A stretch of DNA of 64,000 nucleotides from Lachnospiraceae bacterium (GTDB taxonomy: Bacteria > Bacillota > Clostridia > Lachnospirales > Lachnospiraceae), in contig JAILLN010000005.1 of the NCBI GenBank assembly GCA_024693135.1, forward strand, positions 31,972 through 95,971, in the 5' to 3' direction. Shown one piece after another: positions 1 to 7,603 of this stretch (within the stretch, counting starts at the first letter, position 1; the number at the start of each line of letters is the position of its first letter). The notes under the pieces are model-generated. The model had not been told where the DNA came from. It ran no database searches and saw only the letters and a program-made list of their open reading frames with translations. Position numbers and translations under genes: made by a program.

Positions 1-1
1 C

Positions 2-1126
2 TCCGACATGCCGGTGGGGCATAAGCAGTTTACGGAGATCGCAAGGGAGCTTTCCAAGGATCAGCTGAAGCTTTTGATCTTAGACGAGCCTACGGCGGTA
101 CTTACGGAAAAGGAGGCAGAGGCTCTGCTCGAATCCATCCGGGGCATGGCGAAGAGGGGGATCGCCGTGATCTTCATCACCCACAGGCTGAAGGAGATCC
201 TTTCGGTCTGCGACCGGGTGGCAGTCATGCGGGATGGCTGCCTCATACAGAACGTGCCGGCAAAGGAAACGGATGAGGTACAGATCACAAAATGGATGGT
301 GGGGAGAAATGTGGATGTCTCCGCCGGAGCCGGAAAGGAAGAGGCCAAGGAGAAGGAAGAGGGCGAAGTGATCCTCTCCATCGACAGACTCTGGGTAGAC
401 ATGCCCGGAGAGACGGTCCGGGATGTGAGCCTGGATGTGATAAAGGGAGAGATCTTAGGGATCGGAGGCCTTGCAGGCCAGGGAAAGCTTGGGATCCCCA
501 ATGGCATCATGGGGCTTTACCAGGCGGGCGGCACCGTGACCTTTGAAGGAAAAGAGATTCCCTTGAACGATCCCAGGAAATGCCTGGATTCCTCCTTCGC
601 TTTTGTATCGGAGGACCGGAGGGGCGTGGGGCTTCTGCTGGATGAATCCCTGGAGTGGAATATCGCCTTCCCTGCGATGCAGATCCAGAATAAATTCCTG
701 AAAAATTACCTGGGGGGACTGATCAAATGGAGGGATGAGAAGGCCATCCAGGAGGTGACGCAGAAATATATCGGGGAGCTTGCCATCAAGTGTACCGGAT
801 CCCAGCAGAAGGCAAGGGAGCTTTCCGGGGGGAATCAGCAGAAGGTATGCCTGGCAAAGGCTTTTGCCCTGGAACCCAGGCTTCTCTTTGTCTCAGAGCC
901 CACCAGAGGCATCGATGTGGGGGCAAAAGCCCTGGTGCTTCAGGCGTTGAAGCAGTTTAACCGGGAAAAGGGGGTTACGGTGGTGATGGTATCCTCGGAG
1001 CTGGAGGAGCTCAGGGCCACCTGCGACCGGATCGCCATCGTATCCGGCGGAAGGATTGCGCAGATCCTTCCGGCTTCGACTCCTTCAGAGGAGTTCGGCG
1101 CCCTGATGGTAAGCCAGGTCATCTGA
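2..1126 (+). CDS. Sugar/nucleoside-type ABC transporter ATP-binding protein, 5' end outside the window
   Basis: C-terminal ~374 residues of a duplicated ABC ATPase of the RbsA/MglA/YufO type, which energises uptake of simple sugars or nucleosides. The reading frame is open to the window edge, so the start and the first Walker A lie upstream. The end of the first ATPase domain is visible (Walker B LLILDEPTAVLT, H-loop FITHRL). The second domain has a signature LSGGNQQK and EPTRGIDVGAK, but its Walker A reads GQGKLG (Ser/Thr replaced by Leu) and the Walker B Asp is Ser (SEPTRG). A divergent second site is common in this family. Two permease genes follow, so this is the ATPase of the same transporter. 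The substrate cannot be told from sequence; the purine genes downstream make a nucleoside or related compound possible (inference). Confidence 0.9.
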   Translation, partial: SDMPVGHKQFTEIARELSKDQLKLLILDEPTAVLTEKEAEALLESIRGMAKRGIAVIFITHRLKEILSVCDRVAVMRDGCLIQNVPAKETDEVQITKWMVGRNVDVSAGAGKEEAKEKEEGEVILSIDRLWVDMPGETVRDVSLDVIKGEILGIGGLAGQGKLGIPNGIMGLYQAGGTVTFEGKEIPLNDPRKCLDSSFAFVSEDRRGVGLLLDESLEWNIAFPAMQIQNKFLKNYLGGLIKWRDEKAIQEVTQKYIGELAIKCTGSQQKARELSGGNQQKVCLAKAFALEPRLLFVSEPTRGIDVGAKALVLQALKQFNREKGVTVVMVSSELEELRATCDRIAIVSGGRIAQILPASTPSEEFGALMVSQVI

Positions 1127-1167
1127 TGTGCTAAAAGGCCTTCATTCATAGTTGGAAGGGGATGGAA

Positions 1168-2238
1168 ATGAAAGAAAAAGCAGAAACAATGACATTCATG
1201 GAAAGGCTGAAGGAGGCGGTGGAAAGCTTCGGGCTGCCGAGGCTGATCATTACGGGCTTTTTGATCCTGCTTCTGATCGCCGCGCCCATCGTGGGGGCAG
1301 ACCTGCCCACCCAGATCTCCAATATCATCAACCGGTTCAGCTGGAACGGGATCCTGGTGCTGGCCATGGTACCTATGGTGCATTCCGGCTGTGGGCTGAA
1401 TTTCGGGCTTCCGCTGGGGATCATATCGGGACTTCTGGGGGCTACGATCTCCATCGAAATGGGCTTTACCGGAGGGCTTTCCTTTGTGATGGCCATCCTG
1501 ATCGCCACGCCCTTTGCCCTGATCTTCGGGGGGCTGTACGGATGGCTTCTGAATAAGATCAAGGGAGGGGAGATGATGATCGCCACCTATGTGGGCTTCT
1601 CCTCGGTATCCCTCATGTGCATGATGTGGCTCCTGCTTCCCTACCACAGCCCCAATATGGTCTGGGGAATGGCCGGGAAGGGGCTTCGTACCACCATTTC
1701 CCTGGAGGGGTATTATCTGGAGGTGCTTTCGAAATTCCTCCAGATCAATATCGGGAATCTGTCCATCCCCACCGGAGCCATTCTTTTCTTTGCGGTTTTG
1801 GCATTCGGGATCTGGGCCTTCCTTCATACGAAGACCGGTACGGCCATGACAGCGGTGGGCTCCAATCCGACCTTTGCCAAGGCGGCGGGGATCAATGTGG
1901 ACAAGATCCGCCTGATCTCCGTGATCATGTCGACCTGGCTTGCGGCCATTGGGATCTTGGTCTATGAGCAGGGCTTCGGCTTCATCCAGCTGTACATGGC
2001 GCCCTTCTACATGGCATTGCCTGCGGTATCGGCCATCCTCATCGGCGGAGCCTCCGTCAATAAAGCGACCATCATGAACGTCATCATCGGAACGATACTC
2101 TTCCAGGGCATCGTCACCATGACTCCCACGGTCATGAATAACATGATACATATGGACATGAGCGAGGTGATCCGGATCATCGCATCCAACGGCATGATCC
2201 TCTATGCTCTGACCAGGAAGACGGAGGGATCGAAATGA
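1168..2238 (+). CDS. ABC transporter permease (BPD_transp_2 / RbsC-like), first of two
   Basis: Integral membrane permease of the branched-chain/ribose/nucleoside class (about 356 residues), many hydrophobic helices, with the cytoplasmic coupling segment around SNPTFAKAAGINVDKIR near two thirds of its length. That segment resembles the conserved 'G.N..AA.YAGI' ATPase contact of this family. GGAAGGGG at 1154-1161 sits 6 bases before the ATG at 1168, whereas the in-frame ATG at 1162 touches the Shine-Dalgarno, so 1168 is preferred. The stop overlaps the start of the second permease (ATGA), implying translational coupling and a heterodimeric membrane channel. Confidence 0.9.
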   Translation: MKEKAETMTFMERLKEAVESFGLPRLIITGFLILLLIAAPIVGADLPTQISNIINRFSWNGILVLAMVPMVHSGCGLNFGLPLGIISGLLGATISIEMGFTGGLSFVMAILIATPFALIFGGLYGWLLNKIKGGEMMIATYVGFSSVSLMCMMWLLLPYHSPNMVWGMAGKGLRTTISLEGYYLEVLSKFLQINIGNLSIPTGAILFFAVLAFGIWAFLHTKTGTAMTAVGSNPTFAKAAGINVDKIRLISVIMSTWLAAIGILVYEQGFGFIQLYMAPFYMALPAVSAILIGGASVNKATIMNVIIGTILFQGIVTMTPTVMNNMIHMDMSEVIRIIASNGMILYALTRKTEGSK

Positions 2239-3347
2239 GCAGGAAAAAGGATTTAAGACAGACCATACAGAAAAGCTCGGTTCCCCTGATGTTTGTCCTG
2301 ATCTGCGCCGTCTGTATTCCGATATCGGGGCTGTCCCCCAGCTATCTGGCCAATGAGGTGGTGACCCGGATGGGGAGGAACGCATTTCTGATCCTGAGCC
2401 TGCTGATCCCCATCATGGCAGGCATGGGCCTGAATTTCGGCATGACCCTGGGCGCCATGGCGGGAGAGATCGCGCTGATCCTGGTCTGCGACTGGCAGAT
2501 CGTGGGGATCCCGGGCATGGTGCTGGCCATGATCCTTTCGGTGCCGGTTTCGGTGCTTCTGGGGATCTTCTGCGGCAAGATCCTGAATATGGCCAAGGGC
2601 AGGGAAATGATCACAAGCTATATCATCAGTTATTTTATCAACGGGATCTACCAGCTGGTAGTGCTTTATCTCATGGGATCCGTGATCCCCATCAAGCATA
2701 CCTCCATCAAGCTGCCCAGGGGATACGGCATCCGAAATACAGTATCCCTGCTTTCCATGAGGCAGAAGCTGGATAACCTGATCCCGCTGAAGATTGCAGG
2801 GATCAAGATCCCGGTGGCGACCTTCCTCGTGGTGGCTCTGCTCTGCCTGATCATTGTCTGGTTCCGCCGGACGAAGCTAGGCCAGGACATGAGAGCCGTA
2901 GGCCAGGATATGGAGGTGGCCAGGGATGCGGGCATCAAGGTGGAGCGCACCCGGATCATTTCCATCGTGATCTCCACCGTACTGGCGGGGATCGGCATGA
3001 TCATCTATCTGCAGAATATGGGCAATATCGCTACTTACAGCTCGCATTCCCAGATCGGCATGTTCTGTATCGCAGCGCTCCTGGTGGGAGGTGCATCCGT
3101 GGACAAGGCCTCCATCGGAAACGTGTTTTTGGGCATCATCCTGTTCCATACCATGTTCATCGTGGCGCCCAAGGCCGGAGCCGTCATCACCGGGGATTCC
3201 ATGATCGGCGAATACTTCCGGGTATTTGTGTCCTATGCGGTCATCACGGTGGCCCTGATCATGTATGAGACAAATAAACGCAGAAATAAGAACCGTGCCG
3301 GGAAACAGCTTGAAACAGAGCAGAACGGGGAAGGAGGCGCGTCATGA
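2235..3347 (+). CDS. ABC transporter permease (BPD_transp_2 / RbsC-like), second of two
   Basis: Second permease of the transporter, 370 residues, polytopic. The coupling segment is around AVGQDMEVARDAGIKVERTR, typical of sugar/nucleoside permeases of this superfamily. It starts in a four-base overlap with the upstream permease, with GGAGGG just upstream, and ends in a four-base overlap with the next gene. The tail is short and basic (NKRRNKNR). Tight packing with the ATPase and partner permease supports one operon; the binding protein must be encoded upstream of the window or elsewhere. Confidence 0.9.
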   Translation: MSRKKDLRQTIQKSSVPLMFVLICAVCIPISGLSPSYLANEVVTRMGRNAFLILSLLIPIMAGMGLNFGMTLGAMAGEIALILVCDWQIVGIPGMVLAMILSVPVSVLLGIFCGKILNMAKGREMITSYIISYFINGIYQLVVLYLMGSVIPIKHTSIKLPRGYGIRNTVSLLSMRQKLDNLIPLKIAGIKIPVATFLVVALLCLIIVWFRRTKLGQDMRAVGQDMEVARDAGIKVERTRIISIVISTVLAGIGMIIYLQNMGNIATYSSHSQIGMFCIAALLVGGASVDKASIGNVFLGIILFHTMFIVAPKAGAVITGDSMIGEYFRVFVSYAVITVALIMYETNKRRNKNRAGKQLETEQNGEGGAS

Positions 3348-3844
3348 AGTCGAGGCAGTGGATCTTCCGGCTGGGCGCACTGGCCGTCATCCTGGCGGTG
3401 GCAGCCCTGATGTTTGTCGTCGGAAGGGGACATACGGTTTACTTTGACAGCAAGGCAGAAACCGCGGGAGGGAAGGAAGTCGCCGTGCCCTATAAGATCG
3501 AAGTGGTGGTAGACGGGGAAAAGGCAGCCAAGCTCTATGAAGGAGAGCGCGGCATGGCCAGCACCATGGGCCAGAATTTCAAGATGCGGCTGGACATCAC
3601 CCAGGAGAAGGGCCAGACCAAAAAGACGGTAAATGTGGGGATGAAGCTTCCCTACAGCATGGACGGCATCGTGCTGAACCTTCCGGCAATGCTGGCCGGA
3701 CTTCCCCAGGAGGAGTATTTGAGCGAATTTATCCCGGTTCCCTCGGCAGAGGAGCTTAAGGATGAAGAGGTAGTGACAGATGAATTCGGAGACCTGACCG
3801 GCGGGAGCGAGGACGCAGGCATGGAAGGAGATGGATCAGAATGA
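3344..3844 (+). CDS. Small membrane-anchored protein of the ABC transporter operon, function unknown
   Basis: 166 residues: a short basic N-terminus, one hydrophobic helix (about residues 8-26, ALAVILAVAALMFVVG), then a soluble, presumably extracytoplasmic domain and an acidic Gly-rich tail. It overlaps the permease stop by four bases and the purO start by four bases, so it is translated with both. I do not recognise a characterised family. Its position directly after paired permeases suggests an accessory subunit of the transporter, such as a surface or coupling protein. That role is inference from context. Confidence 0.7.
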   Translation: MKSRQWIFRLGALAVILAVAALMFVVGRGHTVYFDSKAETAGGKEVAVPYKIEVVVDGEKAAKLYEGERGMASTMGQNFKMRLDITQEKGQTKKTVNVGMKLPYSMDGIVLNLPAMLAGLPQEEYLSEFIPVPSAEELKDEEVVTDEFGDLTGGSEDAGMEGDGSE

Positions 3845-4566
3845 ATTATGTAAACCTTGAATCAGAGATCAGCAGCACGGATTATCCCGGAAGGGGGATC
3901 GTGCTTGGGCGGAGCGGGGATGGAAAATATGCCATGACGGCCTACTTTATCATGGGGCGTTCGGAGAATTCCAGAAACCGGATCTTTGTGGAGGACGGGG
4001 ATGGGATCCGTACGGAAGCCTATGATCCGGAAAAGCTCAAGGATCCGTCTCTCATCATTTATTCTCCGGTAAGGGTGCGGAGGCATTCCGGAGGCATAGA
4101 TACGATCATCACCAACGGGGACCAGACGGATACCATCCTTGTGGGGATGGAGGGAGGAAGGAGCTTTGAAGAATCCCTGCGCCTCCGGGAATTTGAGCCG
4201 GACGAGCCGAATTATACCCCCCGGATCTCCGGCCTGGTGCGGATCTCCGACGGAAACTACCGTTATCTTATGTCGATCCTGAAAACCGACCAGGGAGATC
4301 CGGCATCCTGCTGCCGCTATACGTTTTCGTATTCCGATCCCCAGCCCGGGAAGGGCCATTATCTTCATACCTATCTGGGAGACGGGGATCCGCTTCCCAG
4401 CTTTGAGGGAGAGCCGACCCCGGTCCTGATCACCGGCGGCCTGGATGAATTTGCCGAGACCATCTGGAATGCCCTTAACGAGGATAACAAGGTCTCGTTA
4501 TTCGTGCGTTCCATCGAGATCGAGACGGGCTCGGCGAAGACCAGGATCATCAACAAGAACCATTGA
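3841..4566 (+). CDS. purO: IMP cyclohydrolase, archaeal PurO-like
   Basis: 241 residues resembling the IMP_cyclohyd (PurO-like) family rather than the N-terminal half of bacterial PurH. Recognisable family segments are YPGRGIVLGRS near the start, YFIMGRSENSRNRIFVE, the NGDQTDTI motif near residue 98 and NEDNKVSLFVR near the end. The expected reaction is ring closure of FAICAR to IMP, the last step of purine synthesis. It begins in a four-base overlap with the membrane-anchored protein and is followed 43 bp later by the stand-alone AICAR transformylase gene. The two together supply what PurH does in most bacteria. This coupling places purine synthesis and an uptake system under one transcript. 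Confidence 0.88.
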   Translation: MNYVNLESEISSTDYPGRGIVLGRSGDGKYAMTAYFIMGRSENSRNRIFVEDGDGIRTEAYDPEKLKDPSLIIYSPVRVRRHSGGIDTIITNGDQTDTILVGMEGGRSFEESLRLREFEPDEPNYTPRISGLVRISDGNYRYLMSILKTDQGDPASCCRYTFSYSDPQPGKGHYLHTYLGDGDPLPSFEGEPTPVLITGGLDEFAETIWNALNEDNKVSLFVRSIEIETGSAKTRIINKNH

Positions 4567-4609
4567 CCGGCAGGGGCACTGCCATGATTCAGGATAAGGA
4601 GAAGACGCG

Positions 4610-5788
4610 ATGAAAGAACTGGAGCTGAAATACGGATGCAATCCCAACCAGAAGCCTTCCCGCATCTATATGGCAGACGGATCCGAGCTGCCTATGGAAG
4701 TGCTGAACGGGAGGCCGGGCTATATCAACCTGCTGGATGCCTTAAACGGCTGGCAGCTGGTAAAGGAGCTGAAGGCGGCTGCGGGAGTTCCTGCGGCAAC
4801 GAGCTTCAAGCATGTTTCCCCTGCGGGAGCCGCCATAGGACTTCCCTTAAGCGAAATAGACCGGAAGATCTGCCGGGTTCCGGAGGATGCAGAGATGACC
4901 CCGCTGTCGTCTGCCTATGCCAGGGCGAGGGGGGCGGACCGCATGTCTTCCTTCGGGGATTTCATTTCCCTTTCCGATATCTGCGACAAGGCCACGGCCC
5001 TTCAGATCCAGCATGAGGTTTCAGACGGCATCATTGCCCCGGGCTATGAGCCGGAGGCCCTGGAGATATTAAAGAGTAAGAAAAAGGGGAACTATGCCGT
5101 GCTTCAGATCGATCCGGAGTATGTGCCGGAGCCGGTGGAAAGGAAGCAGGTATTCGGAGTCACCTTCGAGCAGGGCAGGAATGAATTCCGGATCGACCGG
5201 GAGCTTTTGAAAAATGTGGTGACCGAAAAGAAGGAGATCCCGGAAGCGGCAAAGACCGATCTGATGATCTCCCTCATTACCCTGAAATATACCCAGTCCA
5301 ATTCGGTATGCTATGTGAAGAACGGCCAGACCATCGGCGTCGGGGCAGGGCAGCAGTCCAGGATCCACTGCACCCGCCTTGCCGGCGACAAGGCTGACCG
5401 CTGGTACTTAAGGCAGGTGCCCCAGGTGCTTGAGCTTCCCTTTAAGGAGGGAGTCGGAAAGCCGGAGAGGGACAATGCCATCGACCTTTACCTGGGGGAA
5501 GAGCAGGAGGAGCTTTTGAAGGACGGGATATGGCAGGGCTTCTTTGAAAGAAAGCCGGATGCATTTACGGCCGAGGAGCGGAGGAAATGGCTTGACGGCA
5601 ATACCGGGGTTTCCCTGGGCTCGGATGCCTTCTTCCCCTTCGGGGACAATATCGAGCGGGCGGCAAGAAGCGGCGTGGAATATGTGGCAGAACCCGGGGG
5701 CTCCGTAAGGGATGACCTGGTGATCGCTTCCTGCGACCGGCTGGGGATCGCCATGTGCTTTACCGGAATGCGGCTCTTCCATCACTGA
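4610..5788 (+). CDS. purH: Phosphoribosylaminoimidazolecarboxamide formyltransferase (stand-alone AICAR transformylase)
   Basis: 392 residues, starting with the family segment KYGCNPNQKPSRIYM and carrying SFKHVSPAGAA (the Lys-His region of the AICARFT active site), SSFGDF and SVCYVKNGQTIGVGAGQQSR. It corresponds to the transformylase half of PurH only; the cyclohydrolase half is missing and is replaced by the adjacent purO-type gene. It catalyses formyl transfer from 10-formyl-THF to AICAR. A weak ribosome binding site (AAGGAGAAG) precedes the ATG. Single-domain versions of this length are known from Clostridia. Confidence 0.92.
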   Translation: MKELELKYGCNPNQKPSRIYMADGSELPMEVLNGRPGYINLLDALNGWQLVKELKAAAGVPAATSFKHVSPAGAAIGLPLSEIDRKICRVPEDAEMTPLSSAYARARGADRMSSFGDFISLSDICDKATALQIQHEVSDGIIAPGYEPEALEILKSKKKGNYAVLQIDPEYVPEPVERKQVFGVTFEQGRNEFRIDRELLKNVVTEKKEIPEAAKTDLMISLITLKYTQSNSVCYVKNGQTIGVGAGQQSRIHCTRLAGDKADRWYLRQVPQVLELPFKEGVGKPERDNAIDLYLGEEQEELLKDGIWQGFFERKPDAFTAEERRKWLDGNTGVSLGSDAFFPFGDNIERAARSGVEYVAEPGGSVRDDLVIASCDRLGIAMCFTGMRLFHH

Positions 5789-5823
5789 GCATGACGACTC
5801 CGCGTCCGGCCGCTTTGCTTAAA

Positions 5824-5858
5824 CGGCATCGCTTAAATAGCATAGTGCTCCGATGCCG
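5824..5858. repeat. Inverted repeat downstream of the AICAR transformylase gene
   Basis: CGGCATCG (5824-5831) is perfectly complementary to CGATGCCG (5851-5858) across a 19-base loop. Related short blocks (GCATCGCTTAAAT and TATCGCTTAAATCGCAT) recur nearby, so the 187-bp gap contains small imperfect repeats. There is no T-run, so it is not a classical terminator; it may still stop or protect transcripts. Confidence 0.4.
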
Positions 5859-5916
5859 ATCTGTGGTATCGCTTAAATCGCATCGAAGCAGTGTGCTTAG
5901 GACTGGCGCGTTTCTT

Positions 5917-5945
5917 TTGACGGAATGCTTGTGGTGTGGTATGAT
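5917..5945 (+). promoter_or_regulatory. Sigma-A type promoter of the fruK-like gene
   Basis: TTGACG (5917-5922), 17-base spacer, TATGAT (5940-5945), 30 bases upstream of the ATG at 5976. This is the best consensus match in the gap and fits a separately transcribed kinase gene. Confidence 0.65.
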
Positions 5946-5975
5946 GTGTAATACTGGAGTGATGAGGTAACGCTT

Positions 5976-6899
5976 ATGATCTATACTGTGACCTTTAATC
6001 CGGCTCTGGATTATGTGGTGCATCCGGAGGGCCCCATCGTTGAGGGTGAGGTCAACCGCAGCCTGAAGGAAGAATTTTATTATGGCGGCAAGGGGATTAA
6101 CGTATCCATGGTGCTCAACAGCCTGGGGGTAGATTCCATTGCCCTTGGGTTTATTGCGGGATTTACCGGCTTCGCCATTGAGCGGGGGATCCGCAGGAAG
6201 GGCATCCAGACGGATTTTATCATGCTGGAGGGAGGCATTTCCCGGATCAATGTGAAGATCCGCCAGGATAAGGAGACGGCCATCAATACGGCAGGTCCCA
6301 GGATCTGCAATGATGACGTCAAAGCCCTGATCCGCAAGATCGATGCCATGGAGGATGGGGATTATCTGGTGCTGGCCGGAAGCGTGCCCTCCAATATGCA
6401 CAGCGATATCTATGAGCGCATCATGCGGAGGATCGAAGGTAAGGGCATCAAGGTGATCCTGGACGCGGAAGGGGAGCTTCTGACCAAGGCGCTGCCGCTG
6501 CATCCCTTCTTGATCAAGCCCAACCGGGCTGAGCTGGGGAGGCTCTTCGACGCGGAGATCGAGGATGATGACGATGTGAAGAAGTACGCCAAGGAGCTCC
6601 AGAAGATGGGGGCACAGAATGTGCTGGTGTCCCTGGGCGCAGACGGAGCCATCCTGGTTCCCGCAGAGGGCAAGGTAAAGCGGATCGGAGTCCCGGAGGG
6701 CAGGGTCATCAATACCGTGGGATCCGGGGATTCCATGATCGCGGGATTCTTGGCAGGCTACCTGAAGAATTCAGACATGGGCAAAGCCCTGAATCTCGCC
6801 ACAGCGGCCGCATCGGCCACGGCCATATCGGAGGGCCTGGGGGAGAAATCCACCATCATGATGCAGCTAGAAAAGATCAATAACGGCTTCATGGCATAA
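5976..6899 (+). CDS. fruK: 1-phosphofructokinase / PfkB-family sugar-phosphate kinase
   Basis: 307 residues of the PfkB ribokinase fold. The N-terminus MIYTVTFNPALDYVV, the substrate loop YYGGKGINVS and the C-terminal NTVGSGDSMIAGF (anion hole with catalytic Asp near residue 252) are typical of the 1-phosphofructokinase/tagatose-6-phosphate kinase group. The expected reaction is ATP-dependent phosphorylation of fructose-1-phosphate to fructose-1,6-bisphosphate. No fructose PTS permease or FruR-type regulator lies beside it, so tagatose-6-phosphate kinase remains an alternative. It is transcribed from its own promoter and followed 11 bp later by a tRNA gene. Confidence 0.85.
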   Translation: MIYTVTFNPALDYVVHPEGPIVEGEVNRSLKEEFYYGGKGINVSMVLNSLGVDSIALGFIAGFTGFAIERGIRRKGIQTDFIMLEGGISRINVKIRQDKETAINTAGPRICNDDVKALIRKIDAMEDGDYLVLAGSVPSNMHSDIYERIMRRIEGKGIKVILDAEGELLTKALPLHPFLIKPNRAELGRLFDAEIEDDDDVKKYAKELQKMGAQNVLVSLGADGAILVPAEGKVKRIGVPEGRVINTVGSGDSMIAGFLAGYLKNSDMGKALNLATAAASATAISEGLGEKSTIMMQLEKINNGFMA

Positions 6900-6910
6900 T
6901 AAGGAAGCAG

Positions 6911-6994
6911 GCCGGCATGTCGGAATTGGCAGACGAGACGGACTCAAAATCCGTTGGCGGCGACGTCGTGTGGGTTCAAGTCCCACTGCCGGCA
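6911..6994 (+). tRNA. tRNA-Leu (anticodon CAA)
   Basis: The 84-nt cloverleaf has acceptor arms GCCGGCA and TGCCGGC with discriminator A. The anticodon stem ACGGA/TCCGT encloses loop CTCAAAA, giving anticodon CAA (reads UUG). A long class II variable arm (GGCGGCGACGTCGT) is as expected for Leu, and the T-arm is GTGGG-TTCAAGT-CCCAC. CCA is not encoded. It is directly downstream of fruK, so it may be co-transcribed with it. Confidence 0.93.
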
Positions 6995-7070
6995 CTAAGC
7001 ACAGAGGCTCTTTCGCATTAGGCTCCCGGCCTCACCCGGGAGGGGCTTCAGACAGAACGGGGGAATACAG

Positions 7071-7103
7071 GCTGCTGGGGCAGGATGCCCTTTTTGGCAG
7101 CAG
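7071..7103 (+). terminator. Possible terminator after tRNA-Leu
   Basis: GGGCA/TGCCC stem (7078-7082 with 7086-7090) followed by five T (7091-7095). It is enclosed by a second complementary pair, CTGCTG and CAGCAG. A separate perfect inverted repeat CTCCCGG/CCGGGAG lies at 7023-7042. The stem is short, so confidence is moderate. Confidence 0.45.
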
Positions 7104-7127
7104 AAAGGCAGATCAGATCAAATCGCC

Positions 7128-7517
7128 ATGGAACGCAGGCTGAAGAATTATCTCGCATTTTTGGCCCAGCTGGATCTGGGGACATTCCGCCGGGAGGATC
7201 TGGAGGAAATGCAGAAGGAATGCCTGGTGCAGATCGGGTTTTTTCAGCATGAAAGATTGGTGCACCTGATGGTGACCGTGGTCTTTGCGATCATGACCCT
7301 GCTTTCCATGCTGAGCTTTTTCCTGTCCTCCAGCCCGCTTTTCATCCTGCTGACGGGGCTTTTCGTCGTGCTGCTGATCCCCTATGTGAGGCATTATTAT
7401 ATCCTGGAAAACGGCGTGCAGACGATGTATGCCTACTATGACCGGATGGCCGTGGCCGGAGCCAGGGATGAGCGGATCGTGCCCACAGAGCTTTACAGCA
7501 AAAGAAAACAGGCGTAA
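7128..7517 (+). CDS. Small two-helix membrane protein, unknown function
   Basis: 129 residues: a charged amphipathic N-terminal ~40 residues, two closely spaced hydrophobic helices (about residues 46-64 and 68-84) separated by a short turn (SSSPL), then a cytoplasmic-looking tail ending in basic KRKQA. No catalytic motif or known family recognised. The start lacks a strong Shine-Dalgarno. It stands alone between the tRNA and the helicase gene, with a hairpin after it. Codon use matches the neighbours, so I take it as a real gene. Confidence 0.65.
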   Translation: MERRLKNYLAFLAQLDLGTFRREDLEEMQKECLVQIGFFQHERLVHLMVTVVFAIMTLLSMLSFFLSSSPLFILLTGLFVVLLIPYVRHYYILENGVQTMYAYYDRMAVAGARDERIVPTELYSKRKQA

Positions 7518-7549
7518 TTATTGATAGAAGACGGTAGTTTGACCACGGG

Positions 7550-7577
7550 GGCTTCTCCTCTTTTACAGGGAGAAGCC
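7550..7577 (+). terminator. Hairpin between the membrane protein gene and the DEAD-box helicase gene
   Basis: GGCTTCTCC (7550-7558) pairs perfectly with GGAGAAGCC (7569-7577) over a 10-base loop, followed by TTAGAATTT. It could terminate the upstream gene or be a 5' leader structure of the helicase mRNA; helicase leaders are often structured and temperature-responsive. Confidence 0.5.
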
Positions 7578-7603
7578 TTAGAATTTGTTAAGGAGAATTT
7601 ATT

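Noticed and set aside
6911..6994. tRNA-Leu as an attachment site for a mobile island
   Set aside because: No duplicated tRNA 3' end or integrase was seen near it, and the flanking genes look ordinary.
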